DNA of 64,000 bases. Origin: Setomelanomma holmii (taxonomy: Eukaryota > Ascomycota > Dothideomycetes > Pleosporales > Phaeosphaeriaceae). Below are positions 12,696 to 24,612 of the stretch, one piece after another (position 1 is the stretch's first letter; every line of letters starts with the position of its first letter). The notes below the pieces were generated by a model that worked only from the letters and a program-made list of their open reading frames with translations, searched no databases and was not told the origin of the DNA. The stretch is taken from assembly GCA_010015745.1 (NCBI GenBank), contig ML978241.1, forward strand, positions 81,590 to 145,589, read 5' to 3'. The translations under genes and the position numbers were made by a program.

Positions 12696-13328
12696 TTACA
12701 ATGTCTGTTCAAACGCGTCTTCGATAAGCTTTTGCACATATCCCACGCGTAATTTGAGGTCTGTCATGTCTCTGGAGACGGTTGAGAAGCCGATGCCCCG
12801 CGCTGCCAGTAGATCACGAAATGCAGTCTCCATGCGCGTCCACTCCTCCACGTTCTTTGGCATCAAACGTACTCCATCGTCCGTAAGCCAGTGACAGCCC
12901 GCCTCGCACAATATCACGATGCCTTCCTTCATTCGGATTTCAAGCTCCAGCCAGATCTTGGAATTGAGCATATCCGCTGCTGCCTCAGCTCCCACAAAGC
13001 ATGTGGCGTACACAATGGGGTCCAGTCCGGATCGATCGCATATGTACCAAGGCGATGCATTCGGAGCACAAGCCATGGTCTCAGCTTTGTACTGAGCTGC
13101 GAGAATGTGTTGCTGAAGCTGAAGTGCCCGTGTCGGTGAGGTCGCTATATCTTCGCGGCTGAAGTTCTTCTCCGTCAGAACTGTGCGCGCCACTTCTCGG
13201 ATGATCAATGGATGCTGGGGCCAAGTGCTGCCATTCCCATATGCGCCCCCTTTCCAGTAATCCTCCAAGGCGTTGATTAGCGTGGTTTTACCAGTTGACT
13301 GGGCTCCAATGATGTAGATGTTCTTCAT
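12696..13328 (-). CDS. Small P-loop ATPase of the AAA_28/NadR-like type
   Basis: An intronless gene of 210 aa. Residues 8-16 form a Walker A loop, GAQSTGKTT (Lys14, Thr15), directly after a hydrophobic strand. A later strand, WYICDRSGLDPI, fits the DRxxxD segment typical of NadR-like/deoxynucleoside-kinase-like folds, and REVAR follows the first helix as in the AAA_28 family (NadR C-terminal, TTD14). Members bind ATP or GTP; the substrate of the fungal ones is not clear to me. Its start lies 240 bases from the start of the divergent RdRP-helicase gene, so the two may share a promoter. No splice signals are needed. The family is inferred from motif layout. Confidence 0.75.
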   Translation of the reverse strand: MKNIYIIGAQSTGKTTLINALEDYWKGGAYGNGSTWPQHPLIIREVARTVLTEKNFSREDIATSPTRALQLQQHILAAQYKAETMACAPNASPWYICDRSGLDPIVYATCFVGAEAAADMLNSKIWLELEIRMKEGIVILCEAGCHWLTDDGVRLMPKNVEEWTRMETAFRDLLAARGIGFSTVSRDMTDLKLRVGYVQKLIEDAFEQTL

Positions 13329-13568
13329 GGCGGGAGTTGCGTGGACAAATAAGGTCGATTAGAGAAGCTTCGAGTTACACTGCCAGCATAAGGTGGGGTA
13401 CAGTGCTTTATCTATCTTCACCTGCATCAGCTGTGGCGTTCGCTGTGTTGCACTGCATGTGCCAGAATCACGAATCAAATCAGCGGCGGCCCGCCAGCCC
13501 CCCTCAACACAACCCCGTCCCTTCCTTTTCTCCTTTTGTCCTCTGCCCACCTTTCGTTTTCGATAAAC

Positions 13569-16500
13569 ATGAGCAAGGCGAGGTCTTTCGTCAGAATTCT
13601 ACAGGAGAACGTGAGTCCCGACGAGGTCAAATGGGAGTACTCGGTCCCAGATCTTCCCAAATCACAGTCGACCAATCAGGGCGGGCTCGTCAAATGTGTG
13701 TCGGTCATCTCCTCAACCCACAAGCAGCAGATCACCCTCCGTTTCGCATCGGCACCCTCGAATCGCATTACCAGAAACGACGTTCTCGATAGGTTCATTC
13801 TCCTGTCTTTCACGGACTTCAGGCTACAATGGCCTGCACTAGCGGCAGACGAGGCTTCAAGACCGGCTACAGGCCGGGAGAACGGGACCTGGATCACAAA
13901 AATGCTTGTTTCAGGCATCATCATCAATGGCGCTGCCTATCATTTCTTCGGACATTCCAATAGTCAGCTCAAATCAAGATCTTGTTTTCTATACGCCGCG
14001 TCGAAAAAGGAGATCGCAGCCAAAGTCGAGGCGCTGGGGGATCTTTCAAAGTTGAAGTCTGTTGGCAAAAAAGCAAAGCGGATTGGACTCCTCTTTTCGA
14101 GCGCCGAAGTGACACTCGAACTGCCACCAGATCGTTGTCAAGATATTGACGATGTTGCATCGAAGGAGTACATCTTCACGGATGGTTGCGGTCTTATCTC
14201 TATTCAGCTGGCGAGGCGCTTAGCGCAAAAGCGCAATATTGTCTTCCGAGACCGAAGATACCTTCCCTCGGTCTATCAGATCCGTTATCGCGGTTACAAA
14301 GGCGTTTTGACGCTGGATCCAACATTGCGTGGTCAAATCCATGCTCAATTCCGAGCATCTATGCGGAAATTTAAGGATTCACCAGACTACAGTTTCGCTG
14401 TTGTGGACTACTCCAAGGTTCTGCGTCCGCCTTTGTCACTTTTCGTAGCTGACTTACGACAGCCCTACGTCTTTGGCAGCCTCAATGATGAGGTCGTGGT
14501 ACTGTTGCACACGCTTGGGATCTCGCAAGAGACACTGCTGGCCAAACAAGCACAACATCTTGCATTCCTCCAAGACGTCCACAAAGGTAACTCTCGAGCC
14601 GCTTTTCAGTTTCTGTCCTACATCGACCGGACAGAGGTGGCAGAAAAACTGCTCTTAGAAGGCCTAGACTCAGTGCGTGCAACACTCAAAAGTTTGGTTA
14701 AGCAAGAATATGCTCGGATGATCAACAAGCGCGACGAACAGAGATGTCGAGTCTTTGTTCCGAAGTCTCGTTTGCTGTTTGGTGTGTGCGATCCAACGGC
14801 AAAAGACGGTTTCGCAGGTCGGCTCAAAGAAGGCGAGTGTTTCGTCCGCATCACACAAGATGGCGACGGAAGAGCACATACTATCATTAACACCGAAGTC
14901 TTGGTGACAAGAAATCCATGTTTACATCCAGGTGATCTTCAGAAGTTCAAAGCTGTTGACGTGCCCGAATTCTCGCATCTGGTTGACTGCATTGTGTTTA
15001 CAACAAAAGGGAGACGACCGAGCGCCGATCTGATGTCTGGAGGAGATTTGGATGGAGACAAGTGTAAGTCCACGACCCAAAACTAATCCTTCCCTCAACT
15101 TCATAAATTCATGCATATCAGTTTTTGTCACATGGGACAACGAACTGATCCCCCGCACGATGGCCGAACCCGCCCAGTATCCCGGCGGTAAAGAGCTCAT
15201 CACTTTTGGTGACGTGACTAGCGATAGTCGCGCTGAATACTTCGCTAGATATACCAATGCGTCTTTGGGCAAAGTCAAGAATTTATACATGAAATGGGCT
15301 CGGCTTGGTAATGCCATGAGTCCTCAATGCCAACAGCTCAACCGACTGTTCTCTCAATGCGTCGATGGCAATCATATCAGGATTCCCGAGAACCTAAAAG
15401 TCTTTGAGAAGTTGGAAGACCCACCAGAACCTGAGTCAGTGGTGGCACCCTTCGTACTGGACTGCCTCCACAATGCATGTATGCAGCAAATCCAACGCAC
15501 AGCTAGCCTAGAGCCAGAGGTGGGAGACGATGCGGACATCATGGATTTTCTTTCCACTCGCGACAAGATGGCGATTTCGGAGTTCGAGCTACTGCGTCTT
15601 TTGACGCAATGGTGTGATCGACACAAGGTCGAAATAATGGTATACAGTCACGCCATCGACTTCAGTGCTCTTACCGACGAGCAGCAGATATGGTTCCTCG
15701 CTCGATTGCCACCATCTACGACAGCGCCAAGCTTAGTTCGTAATGGACTTCTCCAGTCTGAGATCATTTCTCCGCAAGAGTGTCGTCGATTCGGGCTGGA
15801 TCATCCGCGCTTGCGCTGGAAACCAGTGTTTCGATCCGGAGTCGACCGTATGGGAAGGTTCCTGCCTGTCGTATGTCGCTCTTTGGAGACCTTCCACAGG
15901 AAACTCATTATACTGAATATCAATGAGCGTCTAAGCATGGCCGTTTATATACCGCAAAAGATTGTTCCCGCTAGCGAGGCGACAGTCGATGACAACGTGC
16001 GAGTATTCGTCTTCCCGCATACGCAGGGGACACTATCAGCTACTCAACGCGTCATGTCTACCAAAATCAACTATCGTCTCTACTGCGACGAGCAAGTCTT
16101 CCAACTCTATCAACTGAAAAGGAGCAATACCTGGATATTTCTGAGGGGTTCTAATGGCGATGATACATTGTATCGTGCGCTACCCAGTATCGGCGACAAG
16201 CGGAGAATGAGAGAACATACCCTGCGCCAGAAGATCAATTTTGATTGCAAAGCAAGTATAGCGCTTGATAAGATCAGCAGAGATATACAAACGCACGTCG
16301 GAAGAGTCCAGAGTGAAGGTGTTTTGGGCGCTGTAAGTAGCTCGGTGAAGCGCTTGGATGGATTGCGCTAATGAGCAACAGGAGGTGTATGTGATCAGTA
16401 ACCGTGATGTTGCTTCCATGCGCGTTCTGGATCAGTGGTTGCACTATGTTGATACCCAAGAGGTCCTTCCGCTGTTCGAGAGACTCGAGCTAGACTATAC

Positions 16501-18916
16501 GACGCCGAAGCTAGCAATGCTCAATTGGGATCAATATCCAGAGCTCGTACGAAATATATGCCGGGACAACAATCTCTCATCACTTCGGCAAACGAGTTCC
16601 GTGACGGAGCTGCGGGAGATCCTGGAAATTCTCCAGGAGCACGATGAAAAGGTGCGTCTTCGTGATGTCTTCTCTGAGGCTTTGTCGCTGGCAGCAGATT
16701 CGACTTGCGCTCTTGATGGTAGGACCATCCTCTTAGCCTTGTTGCAGTACCTGCAAGACGCGGCCTATTTAACCTCGACGCTACTCCAGTCGCAACCATG
16801 GAACACTTATAAAAGAGTTCTAGGGGATGAACTGATCCCTTTGGCTCCAGTCATTGCAAAGCGACTTGTGTTGGCGTCCAACGAGCTTGCTGGTTTCGTC
16901 CGTCAACCTCTATCACTTCTACTACACGAGTTGACGAGACTATCGATGCAAAGTTTCGCCGAACTGGTGGAGCTCGTCGCACTGACGGTTCGCCAACCTG
17001 AAGCTGCCTTGGACTTGCTGCTCGAAGTCTTTGAGCCGGAAACAATTCGATTGCTGGTCGGACGCCCAACAGCCATACGGCAGTTCACCTCTTCAATCTT
17101 CGGTATCGCTTTGGATCATATTGACGAGGCTGCAGAGTGTTCGAAGCCTGAGCCAGAATCCATTCAACTAACTATCGACGATCATAAGGATGGCCATACC
17201 ATCGTGAAAAGCACTCTACGCGTAGACTCATCTATGGCTAGCTCTCTCAGGGTCGGTGACCACGTCCGCGTTGCCGTCACCAACGCTCCACAAAATGATC
17301 CCGTCGCGAAGCCCTTTTCCATGGATGGTCTAGTCTTGAGCACGGAGTCAGGATCAATCACCTTGAGATGTCTACACGATCCACCTGCATACCTCACACA
17401 ATGCGCATGGAACATCACGCAGTGTGGCTCTTTCATCACAAGCAAGACCTCCTTCGATGCTGTAACGATTTTTCACACGGAACGCGAAGCGTGTTGCAAG
17501 ATCTATGCCTCTCTGGTAGGGTTTCCGGTCGCAGAGCAAATTCAGCTACCCAGTGTCGAATTACCTGCAATCAGAGACACGACTCTCAACGCAAGTCAGA
17601 ACGACGCCCTCGTGGCGACGATGAAGCATTCTCTAACGCTAATTTGGGGACCACCTGGAACAGGCAAAACTCACACTATCATTACCATACTGTGTCATTT
17701 GCTCAGGCGGCTGCCGAAGTCGAGGTTCCTCATCACAGCGCCGACACACAATGCGGTCGACAATGTTTTAAGAAGATTTGTCGTTGACAAAAGCGCAAAA
17801 GGAACAGGTACTACGGCTGTGAGAGTGTCAACGCAGGTAAGCTAGAACATGAGGAATCCTTATCTCCAGTCCAAGTCCTGATTATAGCACTCTCAGCTCT
17901 CGAAAATATCGCCAGATCTGCGACCTTTTACTTGCGATGCAATGCTAGGCACAGATCTCACCGGCAACCAGCAGGCACGTCGCAAGGCGCAGAAGCGCAT
18001 CAGAGAGGCGCGTTTGATATTCACTACATGTATTGGCGCAAGCCTTGGGTTGCTGCGTAACGAGAACTTCGATGTCGTTATCGTAGATGAAGCGTCCCAG
18101 CTAACGGAGCCCGCCACACTGGTACCACTTGTCAAAGGCTGTTCGCGTGCGATTTTGGTCGGCGATCACGTCCAGCTACGTGCAACAGTAAAGCAGAACG
18201 CTATACTCACGGGCTACGATGTTTCTCTCTTCGAACGCCATTACAATATGCCAGAACGGAAAGGTGTAGCCAAGGCTATGCTTGACGTGCAGTATCGTAT
18301 GCATCGCGTCATTTGTAACTTCAGCTCCACGGAATTCTACAAAGGTGGATTAAAAACCGCTGTGACCGACGACAGTCGGCCGCTTCCATTGTCGCAATTT
18401 CCTTGGCCGGAAGACAACCGTTTGGTTTGGGTTGAGTGCAGCAGCTCGGAGGACCTGGGCCGACAATCAAAAGCCAATGCAGGCCAAACTCAGCTCTGCA
18501 AGCGTATTGTTCAGCTCCTCACCAACCCCGTCACGAATACGTCCTCGCAGTGTCTCCAAGCTCAACAACCGTCAATCGCGATCTTGACACCCTATACTCG
18601 TCAAAAGGACGCGCTCAGCGCCGCCATCTCGACGATCGAGGTGTCTTCTATCGATGGCTTCCAGGGCCGCGAAGCAGATATTGTGGTGTTCGTCACTGTG
18701 CGGTGCAATGTGTCATTCGACATTGGTTTTCTCGCCGACATGCGGAGGCTAAATGTTGTCATGACCAGGGCAAGGTGTGGCGTTGTGATAATTGGGAACA
18801 CGTCTACGCTTACGGGAGGTGTAGAACAAGAAGGCGAGTTACGAGAGAGTAAGGAAGTCTGGAAGCGACTGGTAGATAGCTGCAAGAAGGTTAAAATTGA
18901 GGCTAATGCGGTATAG
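13569..18916 (+). CDS. Fusion of eukaryotic RNA-dependent RNA polymerase and SF1 (Upf1/Hrr1-like) RNA helicase
   Basis: Four exons, 13569-15063, 15122-16332, 16382-17836 and 17897-18916, with GT-AG introns of 58, 49 and 60 nt, give one frame of 1726 aa. Residues 1 to about 750 are an RdRP domain of the cellular silencing type, with the catalytic loop SGGDLDGDK (Asp493, Asp495, Asp497). Residues 903-1726 carry an SF1 helicase: Walker A GPPGTGKT (Lys1331), motif II DEAS (1451-1454), motif III GDHVQL, motif IV QYRMH, motif V IDGFQGREAD and motif VI NVVMTRAR. The RdRP-side frame would stop at 16371, but a 49-nt intron with GTAAGT, branch GCTAATG and acceptor CAACAG removes that stop and enters the helicase frame exactly. 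By family, RdRPs make dsRNA for Dicer, and Hrr1/SAD-3-type helicases work with them in RNA silencing. The N-terminus is short for a fungal RdRP, so missed 5' exons are possible. Confidence 0.85.
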
Positions 18917-20385
18917 ACGAGAATTAGTTTCGATCAAGGAGTGGAGAAAGAAGAGAACGAAAAGAGATTAAGAGTATTAGAGAATTAGTATATGCTAGTA
19001 ATCTCTACAAAATTATTCTAAGGGATGTTCAGTCCAACAAGGGAGTGATTGAACGCATGGGTGGCAATATCCACAAGTTGCTCGACTGTCGAAGACTTTG
19101 CGACCTTAATTTTACGCAATCGAGGTCTCTCAAGGAACGGCTCAGGGACGGAGGAGGATGATGAACACAGGGAGAGTTACTCATTTCGGAGCAGCAGGAC
19201 TGTCTCCAGTCAGTTCGAAACAGTCTTCGAGCGTTGGGATAGCACCTGCCTTGCTTGAGTATGCTAATGTACCTCAGAGGTACAACTGCGTCAGAGACAG
19301 CCCCTGAGCGTAGTTCGCATTGGTTCATCCTAAAAGAGGCTGTTCTCTGTCGTTGCGCCGTGTCTTGGGAGATCGGCTGCATAGATCGTGGGAAGCAGGG
19401 ATGATTCGACATATTGACAAACTGCCGGTTCTGAAGTGGATGGAAGACATGAATAAGACAAGCAGTCTCCAAATCGAAGAAGTCGGTTTCACTATATCCA
19501 ATATCAGCGGAATAATTGAGCCATGAGAGAGCTCTTCATGCCGTGGCCATGCTGATATGAGGGAGAAGATCGACAGCGACGACGATACAAACAAGCGTAG
19601 AACGCTTAGCAGTGGCGACTCACAGGCTATCCTTAGATAATGAGACGACGGCAAAGCGTAGCGTGCCTGACGCCGGGGCACTTCTGAATGGTCGCGGAAG
19701 AACGACGAAAGCAAATTCGGAGTCGGATCTGCACAAGTAGGTAGTCCACATGACCAGGCATTGCGTAACCTACGCGTCCCAATATCGCAGTTCTAGTCAG
19801 AGGTTCCACTGAAATATTGGATTTGGACATGGACACGGGCATGGGCATACCTGATGCTCGTATAGATCCAGGCCATTGGCGTGCTCCGTATTCACATGGC
19901 GGCCGGTATCCTCATGGCGATCAGTCTTGTCATTGAGATGCGCCGTTGCTGGAGGGCGGATATGGTCGTACTGTCAGGAGGACTGTCGCAGGTTGAGGCG
20001 CGGTCAATGTAAATGTTATCAGAAAGAAAGCTTGTATGTCAAGAGTGTGAGAGCCCTGCTTAAGTAATGCGGTCGCTCTGATTTCGGAAATGCTCGCAAT
20101 CTACCTAGCGCGGACCCCCGCGGTAGCATCGAGAGTGAATCACCGTCGATGTTTGCCTGTGTTAGTCAGCATATAAAGAGAGCGACTGCCTCCGACAAAT
20201 TGACCTGCTTTCCTCCACACTCCCCAAGTCTCAGCTCCGAGCATACTAACTAAACTCTTGTACAAGGATCGCTAGCAGAATCTCTTCATCTGAAGAGATA
20301 AGGAACGAAGGAAGGGTACGCGGCGTCCAGAATTCAACCATACGTCCTATCCGAAAACTCACAAGCTCGCAAGTCTCCCAGCACA
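18917..20385. other. 1.5-kb region without an assigned gene
   Basis: Minus-strand frames around 19029-19848 show brief protein-like stretches (for example DFFDLETACLIHVFHPLQ) but change frame and give no domain. A small or decayed gene here is possible and I could not build a model. Confidence 0.35.
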
Positions 20386-20797
20386 ATGTTACCCACCATT
20401 ACCCGACTGACTCTCGTCACCAACGAGACGCAAGTGGTCTATTTGCTCCGCTCTGCGGAGCATGAATCATATACCGCCGGAGCCAGCCTCAACATGTCTA
20501 CAACCGGTCATGAAGTCTTCGATGCATCCGGTGAGCTCTGTCTAACTCCCTATGAACATCACTACCTCCCCATCGCCCGCAAAATACATGATACCCACAT
20601 ATCGTCGATTGAGGTAAACCGTCCATCACCCTGCGCCCACTCCCATATTTCACACCCACGCACTAACTTAGACCTCCTTTCATCACTCAAACTTCTCATA
20701 CAATTCTCTCCTTATCCCTCACCAGCTCATTTCACAGACTTCCATCCATGCATTCACGCACCCATCCACCCATCGATCCATCAAAGCGACCAAGTAG
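20386..20797 (+). CDS. Hypothetical small protein
   Basis: A two-exon model, 20386-20613 and 20672-20797, with a 58-nt intron (GTAAAC donor, branch CACTAAC immediately before acceptor TTAG), gives 117 aa. The first exon (76 codons) reads as a plausible beta-rich protein with phrases such as TRLTLVTNETQVVYLLRSAE. The second exon is His/Ser/Thr-rich and looks less like protein. Without splicing the frame runs to 20928 as a low-complexity tail. There is no recognisable domain. It sits alone between the RdRP-helicase gene and the BTB gene. Confidence 0.4.
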
Positions 20798-21324
20798 AAC
20801 ACACTGTTCTACATCAAACACACGCAGATTCTCGCATCGCACACTCTGCCCACCATAACATAATGGATATAAAAAAACCCCAGCATATGCCACATACTTG
20901 CCCACGAATCAGGCCCAAAGACGCATAATTCTGCTTTTGTAAATGTACATTGACTTCGTCGATCAGCTGCACAACTGATGTGGTTGAACCATGCCGAAAG
21001 TGTGCACATTAGTCGTGCAGAGAGCATAATCCCTAAAATGAATTAGCACTGTCATTCTCACTACAGTTTAGTCTGGAATCCCACGGCAGACGTCTTATCC
21101 TATGCGATTCAAATTATGCTTACGTTCAATGCATGAATTGACTGATCATAAAAGGTATCTAATCGTCCCGTCCTCCCGTACTCCCCGTGCACAAGCACTT
21201 AACAAGCCACGAAACGCCCATCGAAGCGCACAAACGCCGTTTCTCCACATTCCGACACTGAATGCACGCCTCCACTGAACATCCACGTCCTTACCCCAGT
21301 TAAGCTCTATATCCACACCCCACC
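20798..21324. other. Spacer, no gene seen
   Basis: About 0.5 kb downstream of both flanking genes, CA/CT-rich. No structured element was recognised. Confidence 0.5.
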
Positions 21325-24247
21325 TCACAGATTCCCAATGACAACCATAAACCTCAACTTCCCATCTCCCTTCTTCGGCACCTTGCCGTCCTCCTCCCCA
21401 CCCGTGAGCGTAATCTCATCTAACATAAGCGTACTACTCTTCCATCCCCAGCTCTGGCTGAAATTGAATCGATCCGGTGCACTCTCATATATACTCAACA
21501 TCCTACCGCCCTTGGAGGGGCTGTAAATCTTAAAGTACGTGCGGATAGTCGGGCGGCCGTCGACGTAGGGCGGGAGTGCGGGCACGGTTTTGCGGTTGCG
21601 AACGGGATTGAGGTAGAATTGCTCGTCTTCGGAGGAAGAAGCGTCGGAATTGGCGGATGAGGGTGAGTACATGGCTACAGGGAAGGCGGGGGAGTCGGTA
21701 ATGTCGTTGTCGGTTGGAGGCGAGGTGGCGAGATTGTTGAAGGGGAAGTGAGCAGGCGTACGGGTGGATAGGCGAGAAAAGTTTGCGGAACGGCGGCGCC
21801 CAAGACTACTGCTTGAGAACAGAGGGTTGCGAGAGCTGGGGATGGTCGGGTCTGGGTCACCTCCGCTGCCACTCGTGTCTTCTTCGCCGGCTTGGTCGTT
21901 GATGATGGCACGGGCGCTGCGGCGAATATTGCGACGCCCGCTGCGCATGAGCATGTCCCGCTCGAGCTGACCGATGCGCTCATCGACCGACCCATTGTTC
22001 TGCTGGCTCAAGGAATTGCCGTGGCTAGGCTCATCAGTGTCGCGATCCTTCGCGCGGTGCAGGTAGACACCAAGCTGAACATTTTTCGCCGAGCGGACCT
22101 TCTGAATGTAGATGTTCCACAGAGAGCCAGCGTAAGATACAGTCCTCGAGTAGACACGCTTCTTCTCCTTCAAAAAACGAGGATTGGGAAATTCTGCGGA
22201 GAATCGGAATGGTGGGAATTCGGTATATGCAATTGGCTTTGGCTGACCAGCATTACCGCCGCCAGCTGAAAGAGGCCGCAATGATTGATCGATACGGGCG
22301 TTGGGATTGGTGAGGGTCGAGGGAGTCGATGCAAAGTCGGTGGCCCACTGCGCGTCTTCTGGCTGTATTGATGCCGATAGTCGGGTTGCATGACGTTGGA
22401 AAGAGCTTGACGTGGTGACTACAGGATCAGCACCGTTCCCTAGCACGATGTTGCAGTCTGAGCTCGGTATCCAAAATTTGCGCGGCTTGCCGTTTCCATC
22501 CCAGCTGTCCGACTCGGCTTCGTTCTCATTCATTGACGCCTTCTGCTTTCCCTTTGTTGTCATGACACTTTCATTCTTCGAAACGGGACTGGGCGACTCT
22601 GGTTCGGGAGGTGTGCAGCAGAGGCCCAACTCTTGAGCCGACTCATCGGCGTTGAGCACGCGCTGCCGCAGAGCGAGCTGCTGCCAGAGTGCGTTGGAGA
22701 TGACCCGATCAGGCATGACGGGCAGACCAAACACATCGCGTGCGCCGCGGATGAAGTCAAGCTGCTCGTAGTCCATATGAATGTAGTGAATGCCCTCGTC
22801 AAGCAGGACCAGGATACGCTCAATGTCGGGATTGGTGTACAGAGCGAGCCACTCTCCTTGGTCGTCAGCGGATGTGTGTGCGGACGTCAGGGCGTTCTGT
22901 CGATAGACACCGTCGAATCTGACTGCCATCAGGCGAAGGGAGTTGGGCGCTTGTGGAGCTGGCTTTTGTCCTCGCTGCATGAGACCAGCTTCAACAGCAG
23001 CCTGTCGCAACCGGCGGTCGAGCAATCGCTTGGCCAAGACCCATCTATCCCACTCGCTATCGACAAAGAAGCCATCCGATCCGACCAGCTCGCGGATGAT
23101 GTCGCCAGGCATGTCGTCCCAGTACTTGAGCGGCATCTCCCAGCCATTCCTGCTCAGCATGGCTTTGGCAGATTCGAGGATGCGGTCACCTGATCGTCCA
23201 TAGTAATTGGCTGTGACAAGCCGAATAAGGAAAGCGAGAGTATCTGGGGCCATCTGGCGTAAAATTGACTCAATGGCGGTATCGATCAAGTCTTGCATCT
23301 CCAGCCAACAACCAGTGGCAAAGAGACCAATGGCCTCGACGTCCGAGTCTTGCGAGATGTCTACGCCATAGAGCTTGCGAATAGCCAGCTCAAACGACTC
23401 TTGTGTGATGCTGTGGTCGATCTCCTCGGGATGGAGCGTGACTTCCTTGTTCTGACTCTCAAGCCACGGTTCGGAAAGAGCGGTGGTAAAGAACGGTGCG
23501 CGGTCTAGCATGAGGCGGTGCAGATTGTACCGCTGTCCAAAAGCAATGAGGGTGATGTCGGAGTGCCGGCCTTCAAGTAGCCCGCGGGTATAGAGGTGGT
23601 CAGGTAGGGGTATCGCTTCGTTGGACGCTGGCATTATTAGTCGGCCACATGGTGGGCAGTCTCATACTGGACTCACCTCGCAAATACAGAGGGCCAGTTG
23701 CATTGTTGTACGAGGGGGCTCGGGAGCCGGGCATCATGGCGGTCTCGCTGAACAGCTTGGAGAGGGAAGTCATGGTGGTCCGCTCCTGCCTCATCAGGTC
23801 CATGGTGGTTCGCTTCCTGCTCGTGTTCTCCAGCGGGGTCGTGGGGTCATCGCCACTCTTCTGCGCTTCGGGTATTTGGCGCTGCAGCTGCACGATGGGA
23901 GCATGCGAGTCCGACACCTTCAGCCTCGCAGTGCGTTTCGTCGTGCTTGCGCCGAGGGAAGGCATTGAGCGCGACGGACTGGGTGACGCAAAGCTGCCCA
24001 CATGGGACCTGCCTGCTACAAGAGTGACGTCGGGAGACACTGACGGCATAATCGGAGGCACGTCTGGGGAGAAGAGCGAGACATGCGGCGTGATAGTCGA
24101 GCTACTCCCGTCTGCGGCTGGGACGGAGGCAAAGGACCATGTCTCGCTGGTGCTGGACTTGCCGTTCTCGTCTTGAACCTCGTGATTTGGGCCGGCTTCC
24201 TGGCCGTCATGTGTATTGCGGGCGGGCTCCATTCTGTAGGCCGTCAT
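21325..24247 (-). CDS. BTB/POZ-domain protein with disordered N-terminus
   Basis: Two exons on the minus strand, 24247-23677 and 23627-21325, joined over a 49-nt intron (GTGAGT donor, branch CTAAT, acceptor CCAG, phase 1), encode 957 aa. A second in-frame Met five codons in is an alternative start. Exon 1 is Ser/Thr/Pro-rich and predicted disordered. The splice gives GPLYLRASNEAIPLPDHLYT, which runs straight into a BTB fold (GLLEGRHSDITLIAFGQRY, HRLMLDRAPFF). After the BTB come a helical BACK-like segment and long Ser-rich linkers. The C-terminal block (RTYFKIYSPSKGGRMLSIYE to the stop) looks folded and conserved. BTB proteins of this type often act as Cullin-3 adaptors or oligomeric scaffolds; that role is family inference. 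Confidence 0.8.
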
Positions 24248-24612
24248 ATGGGCATGGGGACAGCAATTTGTGGGTGGGGCATCGGCAGAAGTGTGTACTG
24301 GGCGAAAGGGAGGGTATCACGAAAAGCAAGAATCATCTACGAGAAAGGAAGAATGAGAGAGAAAGGAAGAGGCGGTGATGACACGCGGTGAGCATTGTCA
24401 CGCAGGCCCACTGGCGCTGGTATGGTTCGCTGTGATGTCCGCATGATGGCCCGCCGCTTGCCAAAACGTCCCGCAGATGACGTCCCGCGGATCGACGCAG
24501 GGCCTGTCACATGCAGCCAATCAGCGCGCGCAGGATGTCGAACCACCAAAAAGTCAATGATAGCTTCTCTTACACGGCATTACTGCATCCTGCCTCCCAC
24601 CCCCATCCTGTG
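24248..24612. promoter_or_regulatory. 365-bp divergent promoter region between the BTB gene and COX15
   Basis: The two coding starts point away from each other, so this segment must hold both 5' UTRs and promoters. A purine-rich stretch (AGAAAGGAAG type) lies at 24340-24370 on the plus strand. I cannot name specific sites. Confidence 0.5.

Noticed and set aside
15052..16371. A separate RdRP C-terminal gene ending at 16371
   Set aside because: The stop at 16371 lies inside a canonical 49-nt intron and the flanking exons join in frame.
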